The position numbers were made by a program, and so were the translations under genes. The notes below the pieces were generated by a model. That model was not told the origin of the DNA and searched no databases. It saw only the letters and a list, made by a program, of their open reading frames with translations. Below are positions 8,260 to 16,083 of a DNA stretch of 64,000 nucleotides, piece by piece (the stretch's first letter is position 1; each line of letters starts with the position of its first letter). The stretch is from Rhodococcoides fascians NBRC 12155 = LMG 3623 (GTDB lineage: Bacteria; Actinomycetota; Actinomycetes; Mycobacteriales; Mycobacteriaceae). The stretch lies in NCBI RefSeq assembly GCF_001894785.1, contig NZ_BCWW01000019.1, forward strand, positions 19,491 through 83,490, written 5' to 3'.

Positions 8260-8945
8260 GCCGTGCCTCTGGTTGACGTTGAAGCCGTCGCTGCGAGGTC
8301 GAGGTACACAGGACGCTCTCGCCACGGATCGAGGCTGTCCCAATCCGCGAACACAGACGTCCACGTTCGATGAGGAATGTTCTTGAGCGTGCTGAATGCC
8401 GGCGCTGCGCGCGCAAGCGCTGCCAGGGAGAACCCTCGCCGTCGCAATCGCACGACTGCGCTCAGGCGTTCCGCGTCGTGCTCTGTCCATGGAAGCGCGA
8501 CGTCGTCGACGGCGACCCGACCCCACCGGGCATGAGGAAGAATGTGCTTGCGCCCAGGGCGTAACGGAACCACGACGGCGGACGTCGGAGAGATCGCTTG
8601 TCCCAGAACGCGACGTAAGCGGGTCTTCGACAATTTTGTGGCGCACACTGGATCACTGGTGACCAGCAGGAGGTCCGAGCGAAGTGCCGTTGTCGTGTAC
8701 ACCCAGACGCAGACGTGACACATCGTAGGAGCCGCAACGTCTACCCACCCGTCGAACCCGGTGAACGTTCTCGACACAGTCTCACGCACTCGCCGTCCGG
8801 AACCTTCTGTCGCGCCACCGCACCGCGCGCACGCGGAGTCACCAGAAACGCCGGCTGGTGGCCACGAAACCGCGCATCCTGTTGCGGCCTTGTAGGCGGT
8901 CGTCACAACGTCGAGCGCCGCACTGCCCCTTGATAGTTCGACCAT
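8256..8945 (-). CDS. csf1: Type IV CRISPR protein Csf1 (Cas8-like large subunit)
   Basis: A 229-residue protein with a four-cysteine zinc-binding pattern, CARCGG near residue 39 and CHVC near residue 76, the hallmark of Csf1. The C-terminal half contains a helical RRRGFSLAALARAAPAFS segment. Csf1 is the type IV counterpart of the large subunit. It is the first gene of the cas operon. The ATG at 8945 has only a weak ribosome site, so the exact start is uncertain. The gap to the upstream EspI-like gene is short (64 bases), so the ATPase and cas genes may be co-transcribed. Confidence 0.85.
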   Translation of the reverse strand: MVELSRGSAALDVVTTAYKAATGCAVSWPPAGVSGDSACARCGGATEGSGRRVRETVSRTFTGFDGWVDVAAPTMCHVCVWVYTTTALRSDLLLVTSDPVCATKLSKTRLRRVLGQAISPTSAVVVPLRPGRKHILPHARWGRVAVDDVALPWTEHDAERLSAVVRLRRRGFSLAALARAAPAFSTLKNIPHRTWTSVFADWDSLDPWRERPVYLDLAATASTSTRGTA

Positions 8946-9009
8946 CTCTGCACTCTAACGGCGCGCCCGGACACCACGGACAGGCCAACTTTCACCGGCA
9001 CGGTCCAAC

Positions 9010-10632
9010 TCACCAAGGACTCGGGCCGGGCGCTGGTGCGTGCCGGCCGACGTTGGCAGGAAAGTCGTCGGCGAGGAGAGCAGCCAGCTCGACGAACGCG
9101 CGTTGTGCAGGCTTGCCCAGTAACTCGAGATCGATGGTGTCGCCTTCGGCAAGGTGGTCGTCGTACGGGACGACCTGGACGGCGCGAGTGCGTTCTGCGA
9201 AGTAGGACTTGAGTTGCTCGACATCGAGGGCCGTCGAGCCCTTCCGTGATTCGTTGATGACGACAACGGTGCGTTTGACCAGGTCGTCGAAGCCGTGTCG
9301 CGACAGCCATTCGAGGGTCGCCCCAGCGCTGCGCGCTCCGTCCTTGGCCGCGGAGGAGACCAGGACCAATGCGTCGGCTTCTTTGAGGACCCCTGCCATG
9401 GCCGAGTTCATGAGACCGGTGCCGCAATCGGTCAAGATGATGTTGTAGAACTGTTCGAGGATGCGCAGTGCGGCGGTGTAGTCGTGCTCGTTGAATGCCT
9501 CGGAAACGGACGGATCACGCTCGCTTGCAAGAACTTCGAGCCTGCTTCGCGCTTGCGAGGTGTAGCTCCGTACGTCGGAGTAGCTGTGTACTTCTTTGTC
9601 CGCGAGCAAGTCCCGCACTGTGCGGTCACTGTCTCGGTGAATGCGGTAGGCGAGCGTCCCGAAATCTGGGTTGGCGTCATAGGCAATGACGCGCTCGCCC
9701 CGCAGTGCTGCGAATGTCGATCCAAGCCCTGTTGTCGTGGTTGTTTTTCCGACCCCGCCCTTCATGGACAGGACTGCGATCTTGTAGTTCCCTCGAACCG
9801 GTTGCCGTACGCGGCGCAGGAGCTGCTCGTACTCGAGTTCAGCCGGCGACTGTCCGGGATTGGCTGAACCGAACGAGAGTCGGTAGAGCCACCGTCGCCA
9901 ACCTTTGCTCGGAGGCAGTTGCGCACGGCGGATCAGCTCCAGTTCGTCGATCGACCGCGGAGGGGCAACAGCTGCTGTCGGCCTTGCTGTCGGAATTGCT
10001 GTCGGCACTGGTTCTACCAACTGAACGGGCTGCGAGGTGAAGGGGCGATGAGCTGTCACTGCCAGAGAGTCGGAGGCGCTTGTTGGCTCCGGGTGAGACG
10101 TCGGTGCTGAACTGTCGACCGACTTGTTGGTGTGCCATTGCTCAACAGCGGGTGCGGAGCCGCCCTGCCCTGGCCAGGCCGAGGGCCGGTCCGGCATTGG
10201 TGCCTGACCATCGTTGACGCGCGGCGGCCGTGAGGCCGGCTCCGAGGTGGGTCGATGTGCACCAGAATTGGGCTGGCTCGCCGAGGGGGAGCTGCTGGGT
10301 GCGGAGCTGGGCCGGTCTCTCTGCGCGAATTCTGATGCGACTTTGGACCGGGCTTGGGATACGTTTTTCGACACGTTTTCATCAGCGTTGTTGGCTGCGA
10401 CTTTGGGTGCGTCGTTCGGCACGAATTCGCTGGCTACAGGCTGTTCACGGGCGGGTTCTGGATGGCCTACGCCCGAGTCCTGGACGAGGTCACCGTCCTG
10501 CCCATCGTGGCGATCTTCCGACCCCCCTTCCGGCTCGGAATGGTTCGACTGATCGGTCGCATTGTTCGCCGCCGACGGATCGACCACCCACCGGGGCAAC
10601 GCGCTGCCTGGGTCGGACTCTGTGGGACTCAT
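9010..10632 (-). CDS. EspI/MinD-like ParA ATPase with long disordered N-terminus
   Basis: A 540-residue protein. The first ~270 residues are low-complexity (Pro, Ser, Ala, Asp rich), and the rest is a MinD/ParA-type ATPase: deviant Walker A KGGVGKTTTT, a VIAYDANPDFG segment, IILTDCGTGLMNSAM, and VVINESRKGS. This layout matches EspI-type proteins of mycobacterial ESX loci and partition-like ATPases of actinobacterial plasmids. ATG 10632 is preferred to ATG 10659 because AAGAGG lies 9 bases upstream. It is transcribed toward the type IV-B operon. Roles in partition, type VII secretion regulation or an IV-B accessory function all remain possible. Confidence 0.75.
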   Translation of the reverse strand: MSPTESDPGSALPRWVVDPSAANNATDQSNHSEPEGGSEDRHDGQDGDLVQDSGVGHPEPAREQPVASEFVPNDAPKVAANNADENVSKNVSQARSKVASEFAQRDRPSSAPSSSPSASQPNSGAHRPTSEPASRPPRVNDGQAPMPDRPSAWPGQGGSAPAVEQWHTNKSVDSSAPTSHPEPTSASDSLAVTAHRPFTSQPVQLVEPVPTAIPTARPTAAVAPPRSIDELELIRRAQLPPSKGWRRWLYRLSFGSANPGQSPAELEYEQLLRRVRQPVRGNYKIAVLSMKGGVGKTTTTTGLGSTFAALRGERVIAYDANPDFGTLAYRIHRDSDRTVRDLLADKEVHSYSDVRSYTSQARSRLEVLASERDPSVSEAFNEHDYTAALRILEQFYNIILTDCGTGLMNSAMAGVLKEADALVLVSSAAKDGARSAGATLEWLSRHGFDDLVKRTVVVINESRKGSTALDVEQLKSYFAERTRAVQVVPYDDHLAEGDTIDLELLGKPAQRAFVELAALLADDFPANVGRHAPAPGPSPW

Positions 10633-10829
10633 CGGTCGCCACCTCTTCCTCTTGCTCATTCAACGGACGATATCCGGGCGAACATAACACCGGCACCGGA
10701 CACCTCGAACACCCCGAAAACTGCTGCCGAGCGGCCCCACGGACCGCCGTTGTGCAACCGGTAATTCCGCCTGTTCGGGTACAGCTTCTGCTTTGTCCAG
10801 TCTGAAGTGTCCGTGTCCCGACTATCGTT

Positions 10830-11696
10830 GTGGCGGTGCGTAGCAACGATTTCGACGGCCTCGATCTCACTCGACTACGGTCCCTTCGATCCTCGCGGCA
10901 TGACATTTCGACGATCGTCGATCGCGTGGCCGAACACCTCGACGAATTCGATGGGTACGTCGCATTCAGCGGTGGAAAAGATTCCGTCGTTGCTGTCGAT
11001 CTCGCCCGCCAGGCGGACCCAGATGTCCCGGTAGCCTTTTTCGATTCCGGTCTCGAATACCCCGAGACCTACGCCTACGTCGAGCAGATTGCGACGAAGC
11101 TGGGACTGGACCTGCACATCATTCGCGCTGAACCAACGCTGCTGACAGTGATGGCCCGGACCGGGGAATGGGACCACGGCGGTAGCCCGTCGGCTCATGT
11201 ACCCGCACGAGGCTTCGAGACCTTGATTGCGCAGCCTGCCCGGGCTGCGCACACCAAGTTCGGTGACGGGGAGGTCTGGGGCGTGCGGGCAGACGAATCC
11301 AGGAAAGGAACCGGCAGGTGGTCGATGTACTACTCCGCTCTCGCACGTGAGATCAGCGAGCGCTGCCAAGGCGCGAGCTGCTGCAGCAACAAAGCGGAGC
11401 AGCGTCGACACCACGGGGGGACGGTTCGCCGCACCGATGGAACTGTGGCCTATGGGCCGGTATGGGACTGGTCCGCGGACGATGTGCTCGCCTATTCGCA
11501 TCAGCACGACCTTCCGAGCAACCCTGTCTACGCCAAACTGGCCGCGCTGGGCGCACCTGCAGCGAATCTGCGGGTTTCACACATTCTCGACGGAAATTTC
11601 CTCGAATCGGGCAGGGTCACTCGTCTGCGTCGAGGTTGGCCGAGCCTGTTCGAGGAGATCGCCGCAGTGCTCCCGCGAATACGCGAGTTCGTGTAG
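10830..11696 (+). CDS. cysH: CysH-like PAPS-reductase/ATP-pyrophosphatase family protein (type IV-B associated)
   Basis: A 288-residue adenine-nucleotide alpha-hydrolase family protein. The PP-loop AFSGGKDSVV is near residue 45, followed by VAFFDSGLEYPETYAYVEQI, as in PAPS/APS reductases. GVRADESRKGTGRW matches the substrate loop, and VWDWSADDVLAYSHQHDLP is the family's C-terminal signature. A CCSNK cluster sits near residue 187, and there is no C-terminal ECGIHxx motif typical of true assimilatory reductases. CysH-like genes are a known companion of type IV-B CRISPR loci, so a role with that complex is more likely than sulfate assimilation. The GTG start is uncertain. Confidence 0.85.
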   Translation: MAVRSNDFDGLDLTRLRSLRSSRHDISTIVDRVAEHLDEFDGYVAFSGGKDSVVAVDLARQADPDVPVAFFDSGLEYPETYAYVEQIATKLGLDLHIIRAEPTLLTVMARTGEWDHGGSPSAHVPARGFETLIAQPARAAHTKFGDGEVWGVRADESRKGTGRWSMYYSALAREISERCQGASCCSNKAEQRRHHGGTVRRTDGTVAYGPVWDWSADDVLAYSHQHDLPSNPVYAKLAALGAPAANLRVSHILDGNFLESGRVTRLRRGWPSLFEEIAAVLPRIREFV

Positions 11697-11752
11697 ATCG
11701 CCATATCGACTGTGCGCGTGTAGCATTCCTGGCACTGAGATTGCACAGGGTG

Positions 11753-11794
11753 AGTCGGAGGCACACCACACGGTGGCCTCCGACTACTTTTTTT
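11753..11794 (+). terminator. Rho-independent terminator after cysH-like gene
   Basis: A perfect 10-base stem (11753-11762 with 11776-11785, AGTCGGAGGC/GCCTCCGACT) contains a smaller inner stem in its loop and is followed by an uninterrupted run of seven T. It ends the rightward cysH-like transcript and separates it from the converging DUF6615-like gene. Confidence 0.85.
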
Positions 11795-11832
11795 GCATCA
11801 GAACCAAACGACCTCTTGTCGGCCGATCGGCG

Positions 11833-12879
11833 CTAGCTCAGGCGTAGGTTCATGAGGTCTGAACTTTCCGGGTTGAGCTCCAACAACAGGCGATACCCCG
11901 GCCCTGTCCGCTCGGTCTCGTCGGGCAGGTTCAGCATTCGACCCACCAGATCGTCTCTGCCGATCTCATGAGCGAATTGTTCGGCGCTCGCGAGGCGCTG
12001 AGCGTAACGCGCCTCATCGCGGGGGTCGAGAAATTTCCTCATCGTGTACATGCCGTAGGCGGCCTGCTCGGCTTCGCGAGACGGAATCGGGTAAGTCATT
12101 GCTTCGAAGGCATCGTCGGTGAGCGGCGATCTGTTTCCCTCCATGTGGTGCAGGTTCTCGGCCACCTGCCGCACAGTCGGAGCCGCGCCCGAAGGCCCGG
12201 AGTGAAGTAGATACGCCCAAGGGGTCGAATGCACGAGATACCGTGGGATATAGCGCTTGTTTCGGCGGGTAGCAGCTGGGATGAGAGCTGGCGGGAAGAC
12301 TGATGTGGATGGGTTCTCATAAATTTCTTTGACCTTCTGCGCCGCGGAGACTGCGCACCCCCAATCCAACGAGCCCCACATCGGATACGGAACGTGCCCG
12401 CCGTGCACCGCCCTGAGGTTGCGTGCGATCGCATCGATGTACTGGCCCTTTACGAGAAATCTATCTTCGGGCCACCCGTTGAAGAAGACATACAACGGAG
12501 TTGCACCGTCGAGCCTGCTCTTCAAAATCAGGGTCTCGTACTGCTTGACTTCTTTAACTGAGTGTCCGAGCTGCTCATAGCGGTTGAATTTGTGGCTGGC
12601 GCGTTTTGCTTGAATACGAAGCTTGATCCACCGCTCGTCGGCCGAAGAACCGATCCACCACTCCCAATCCGCACCGTTGCCCGCCTCGACCGCCTTGGCG
12701 TATTTCGTCACTCTCAGCGCCGGAATACGCTGCTGAAGCTTGATCAAGTTGAGGTCGGTGAGCGTCTCTTCTCCAGGTCCGATGCCGCCTGCAATTCCCG
12801 TCTCCATCAGATCCCAGGTATCAGAGGCTGCTTCATTCATCGCGTGGACCATGTAATTGGCACTGAAGTGTGTACTCAT
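11833..12879 (-). CDS. DUF6615-like protein, putative PD-(D/E)xK nuclease fold
   Basis: A 348-residue protein with an N-terminal pattern that I associate with DUF6615 proteins: an ETG..GGIGPGEETLTDLNL segment, then NGADWEWWIG near residue 80 and LRIQAKRAS near 105. An acidic residue followed by QxK is the arrangement of PD-(D/E)xK nucleases, so it may cut or bind DNA, but this is inference. The C-terminal half is unassigned. ATG 12879 starts 13 bases after the stop of the MerR regulator gene, so both are probably one leftward transcript. Function as a defence protein is plausible but unproven. Confidence 0.6.
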   Translation of the reverse strand: MSTHFSANYMVHAMNEAASDTWDLMETGIAGGIGPGEETLTDLNLIKLQQRIPALRVTKYAKAVEAGNGADWEWWIGSSADERWIKLRIQAKRASHKFNRYEQLGHSVKEVKQYETLILKSRLDGATPLYVFFNGWPEDRFLVKGQYIDAIARNLRAVHGGHVPYPMWGSLDWGCAVSAAQKVKEIYENPSTSVFPPALIPAATRRNKRYIPRYLVHSTPWAYLLHSGPSGAAPTVRQVAENLHHMEGNRSPLTDDAFEAMTYPIPSREAEQAAYGMYTMRKFLDPRDEARYAQRLASAEQFAHEIGRDDLVGRMLNLPDETERTGPGYRLLLELNPESSDLMNLRLS

Positions 12880-12892
12880 CCCGGGGCCGACT

Positions 12893-13471
12893 TCAGGCGC
12901 TCTTGCGGTCGCGTCGCGATCCCAGTTCGTCGATTCGGGTGACCTTGTCGCTTCCCACAGAAACTGCAGGGAGCGCACGGATATCGGCAGCCACGTCCGC
13001 GACTGTATGTCCGATCGCGATGCCGAACACGCCCTGACCACCGTGTAGCAAGTCCACTATCTCGTCGTCAGATGTGCACTCGTACACCGAAATACCGTCG
13101 CAGAGCAGAGTTACAGACGCCAGCCCCTGGGCGTCACGCGCACGCAGGCACTCGATCGCAATGCGTACATTCTGCAAAGACACTCCGGCCTCGAGGAGAC
13201 GACGAATCACTTTGACCACCACGATGTCGGAGAAGGCATACATCCTTTGCGATCCCGAACCGGATGCAGGGCGGATCGACGGTGACACAAGCCCTGTACG
13301 GGCCCAGTAGTCGAGCTGGCGGTACGTTACCCCAGTCACTTGCTGGACCTGGGGCGATTTGTACCCCAGACACCCGTTCACGGCGTCGGCGGCGGTGCCG
13401 TTCGAGGTCTTGAAAAGCCCCGGCACGATGTCCTCGAACGAACCCTGTTCGCTGCAGCTCACAACTCGCAC
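12893..13471 (-). CDS. MerR-family regulator, FtsR-like
   Basis: A MerR winged-helix protein of about 192 residues. It has GVTYRQLDYWARTGLVSPS followed by RMYAFSDIVVVKVIRRLLEAGVSL, the complete N-terminal DNA-binding domain, and a C-terminal VYECTSDDEIVDLLHGGQG segment very like the mycobacterial cell-division regulator FtsR. No metal-binding Cys pair is present. The start is uncertain: GTG 13471 or GTG 13462 follow AAAGGG, while the longer frame upstream looks non-coding. It probably regulates itself and the downstream DUF6615-like gene. Confidence 0.8.
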   Translation of the reverse strand: MRVVSCSEQGSFEDIVPGLFKTSNGTAADAVNGCLGYKSPQVQQVTGVTYRQLDYWARTGLVSPSIRPASGSGSQRMYAFSDIVVVKVIRRLLEAGVSLQNVRIAIECLRARDAQGLASVTLLCDGISVYECTSDDEIVDLLHGGQGVFGIAIGHTVADVAADIRALPAVSVGSDKVTRIDELGSRRDRKSA

Positions 13472-13568
13472 CCACCCTTTAATCGATCGTTCGATGCACG
13501 ATACCGCTCGACATCGCTCTGCTTTCTCTCCCGGCCAGCGGGCCACCTCTGCACGTCCGCCCCCACCG

Positions 13569-13766
13569 TTACTCGGCGGACAAACCGAGCAGCCATCCGA
13601 TGAACGGCGTAAGACGAGGAACACCGAACCTGAAGAGCAGAAACACCGCGAGGAAGACGGCTATCGTGACCCGCTTGGATCGGAACTCCGTGAAGGAACG
13701 GATCGCTATAACGGCAGTGACTGCCACTACCAGGGAGCAGAAGTTCAGCACGTCGTCGCCGCTCAT
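13569..13766 (-). CDS. Small membrane protein
   Basis: A 65-residue product with two likely membrane helices (roughly residues 7-22 and 33-46, the second FLAVFLLFRFGV) separated by a short basic loop. The ATG at 13766 has GGCAGG 9 bases upstream. It lies upstream of the MerR gene on the same strand. No family recognised; could be a spurious hydrophobic frame. Confidence 0.4.
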   Translation of the reverse strand: MSGDDVLNFCSLVVAVTAVIAIRSFTEFRSKRVTIAVFLAVFLLFRFGVPRLTPFIGWLLGLSAE

Positions 13767-13880
13767 CCGAGCAAACCTGCCGATGCAATCGGGCTGAGTG
13801 GGGTCATTTCATGGGGCGTGATGCTGTTCATCGCCGCACCGTAACGATTATGGCACCGATGGCGGAGGTCTTGAACGGAA

Positions 13881-13911
13881 CGTAGAATTCCCCGAATAGG
13901 GGAATTCTACG
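13881..13911. terminator. Perfect 13-bp inverted repeat
   Basis: The arms CGTAGAATTCCCC and GGGGAATTCTACG surround a 5-base loop (13894-13898). It lies in the 290-base gene-free stretch beyond the end of the LysR gene (stop at 14141), where a terminator for that gene would be expected. No T-run follows on either strand, so an operator or recombination site is an alternative. Nothing else is seen between 13848 and 14140. Confidence 0.45.
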
Positions 13912-14140
13912 AAGCTTGATCCCACGGGCGTGTCGGACAGTGTTCGGCCACCACCGTCGCCCTGCTGACGTTCAGCATTCTCGATCTCCCCGCCTCCGGT
14001 GGCCGTGAACCCGGATCTAGCGCATACCTGCGCCCTGACAATCACTGCCATACAACCTGTTTCGCAGATGTCATGTGCCTGCCCGTTACCTTTTGAGCAG
14101 TCCTGATAACCGAGCGTTACGGGTGAGATCGGCCGCGGAA

Positions 14141-15016
14141 TCAGCCTGCGAGAATCACGTTCATCGCATTCAGGAGCGCGCCGACTGCCGGGATTCGGGT
14201 CGAGCTCGCCGCACGTAGCGAACGTGTCACGGCCGGCTCGGTCGGCAGATACCGCACCCTGGCCGTTCGGACTCGCGCGGTGTCCGGAACCAGCGCGACG
14301 GCCAGACCTGCTTCGACGAGGGCCAGTTGGGTCGAGTAGTCGGACACCTCGTAGCGGATCGTCGGTTCGACTCCAGCTTCGCGCAATGCGTGCACGAGCG
14401 CGGAGTGCGCATCCGACCCTGATGGGCATACCGTCCAGATCGATTCCGTTTCGCCGGAGAGGGTTGCCATCTCACGGTTGTCCTCGATCGGTACCGCGAG
14501 GTGTACATCCTCGGTGTGGAGCGTGTGGACGTCGATACCTGCGGGGACCGTCGCCGGCCGATGGTCCCAGGACTCGAAGACGACGAGATCGAGGGTGCGG
14601 TGCTGGAGGCGGTCGAGCAAATCGATTCCTTCTCCGTCGACGACCTCGGGGCGCAGCAGTGGATACGTGCGAGCAAGGTCTGCCAGAGCTGGGACCACCA
14701 GCCGACGTAATGCACTTGCGACCGCGCCTACTCTCAGCGCTCCGGCAACGTCGGTGTCGATCGAGGCAAGGTCGTCTTCTGCGGCTTCGGCGAGAGCGGA
14801 CATGGCGGCCGCACGTGTCGCCAGTGCGCGACCGGCGGGGGTCAGCCGTATCGACCTTCCCTCTCTCTCGACCAGGGTGGTGCCGGCTTCCTTCTCCAAC
14901 TTGCGGATGTGTTGCGACACTCCGGGTCCGGTGAGGTGTAAAGATTCTGCAGCTCGAGTGACCGAACCTTGTTCGGCTACTGCGGCGAAAACTTTCATCC
15001 GATCCCACGACAACAT
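14141..15016 (-). CDS. LysR-family transcriptional regulator
   Basis: A 291-residue LysR regulator. The N-terminal winged helix is clear (FAAVAEQGSVTRAAESLHL then GVSQHIRKLEKEAGTTL), followed by a periplasmic-binding-like effector domain (RVGAVASALRRLVVPAL and LVEAGLAVALVPDTAR). It is divergent from the exporter/decarboxylase operon with 74 bases between the starts, the usual arrangement for a LysR activator of the neighbouring operon. The effector is unknown; an aromatic amino acid or its amine would fit the operon. Confidence 0.9.
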   Translation of the reverse strand: MLSWDRMKVFAAVAEQGSVTRAAESLHLTGPGVSQHIRKLEKEAGTTLVEREGRSIRLTPAGRALATRAAAMSALAEAAEDDLASIDTDVAGALRVGAVASALRRLVVPALADLARTYPLLRPEVVDGEGIDLLDRLQHRTLDLVVFESWDHRPATVPAGIDVHTLHTEDVHLAVPIEDNREMATLSGETESIWTVCPSGSDAHSALVHALREAGVEPTIRYEVSDYSTQLALVEAGLAVALVPDTARVRTARVRYLPTEPAVTRSLRAASSTRIPAVGALLNAMNVILAG

Positions 15017-15063
15017 ATAAGTGATACTACTGTTTCAGCGGTAGAACTGGCTAGTAGACTTAT
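15017..15063. promoter_or_regulatory. Probable LysR operator between divergent genes
   Basis: An interrupted inverted repeat has left arm ATAAGT..TACTAC (15017-15030) and right arm CTAGTA.ACTTAT (15050-15063). It is centred in the intergenic region between the LysR gene and the exporter gene, where LysR regulators bind to repress themselves and activate the divergent operon. No experimental support. Confidence 0.5.
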
Positions 15064-15090
15064 CGGTTTGTAACTGGTTGCCTTGACCAG

Positions 15091-16083
15091 GTGACCAGAA
15101 CCGCGATACCGAGAGCTGACGCCGCCGATCGGGGGGTGGGCGGGAATGCGGCGCTGGTCATCGCCGGTGCCGCGTCGCTGTCACTGTCCGCAACCTTCGT
15201 CAAACTCGCCGATGTCACCTCGGGGACGGCGGCATTTCTACGATGTCTGATCGCGCTGGCGGCTCTCGTTCCGATGGCGCTGTGGGAACTTCACCGACGC
15301 GGCGCAATGCCGACGAGGTTGTATCCCATGGCCATTGGTGCCGGAGTCTTCCTCGGAGCGGACTACGTGATGTGGACCGCGAGCATCCTCGACGTCGGTG
15401 CCTCGATCGCCACCGTCCTTATCAATGTCCAGGTCGTCGTGCTGCCGCTGATCGCGCTCGTCGTCGATCGAACCGCAATCCCCCGACGATTCCTCATGGC
15501 GGTGCCTTGCATGCTGCTCGGCGTTGCACTCGCCGGCGGACTCATCGGCGGAACAGGAGCCGACAACGCGCTCCGCGGGTCCATCCTGGGAATCTCCGCC
15601 GGTGCCGCGTACGCGGCCTACCTGTTCCTGAACCGCCGCTCCACCCAGCGAAGCCCCAGCCATCTGGTCACCCCGATCTGTGTGGCCACCGCATCGGCAA
15701 CGGTCACTGCCGGCATTGTCTCGGCAGGCCTCGGAGACCTCGATCTCGACATCTCCGCGGCCGCGTGGGGATGGATGATCGCGCTCGCTTTGCTCGGACA
15801 GGTTGCCGCCTGGCTGTTCATCAGTTCGGGATCCCGATCGCTGGCGGCTAATACCGTCGCGGCCCTACTCCTGCTGCAGCCTGTGCTGGCTATCGCGTTC
15901 GGATTCGTTGTCCTCAGCGAGCGACCCACCTGGATTCAACTAGCCGGAGCCGCCGTCGTCGTCGGAGCCGTCTGGACCGCAACCCGACACCCCCACCACC
16001 CTGACTCCACTTCAAGCCACGGAAGAGGCCTTCATGACCCCATCTCCGACGAGCATCGATCGAGTCGTCCTACCCACCGATAG
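15091..16083 (+). CDS. EamA/DMT-family transporter
   Basis: A 330-residue inner-membrane protein with about ten hydrophobic helices and two EamA repeats (first ALVIAGAASLSLSATFVKLAD, ending near residue 140; second from GSILGISAGAAYAAYLFL). DMT carriers of this type export amino acids, amines or other small metabolites. It is the first gene of the operon, GTG start at 15091. The hydrophilic C-terminal tail after residue 295 overlaps the start of the next gene. An exporter of the decarboxylase product is a reasonable guess. Confidence 0.85.
   Translation: MTRTAIPRADAADRGVGGNAALVIAGAASLSLSATFVKLADVTSGTAAFLRCLIALAALVPMALWELHRRGAMPTRLYPMAIGAGVFLGADYVMWTASILDVGASIATVLINVQVVVLPLIALVVDRTAIPRRFLMAVPCMLLGVALAGGLIGGTGADNALRGSILGISAGAAYAAYLFLNRRSTQRSPSHLVTPICVATASATVTAGIVSAGLGDLDLDISAAAWGWMIALALLGQVAAWLFISSGSRSLAANTVAALLLLQPVLAIAFGFVVLSERPTWIQLAGAAVVVGAVWTATRHPHHPDSTSSHGRGLHDPISDEHRSSRPTHR

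Noticed and set aside
10830..11696. Assimilatory sulfate reduction as the role of the cysH-like gene
   Set aside because: No other sulfur genes are nearby, the C-terminal ECGIH-type motif is absent, and the csf neighbours give a better explanation.
1..13000. CRISPR repeat array near the csf operon
   Set aside because: I looked by eye for regularly spaced direct repeats around the cas genes and in gaps and saw none. This agrees with type IV-B but is not a computed search.
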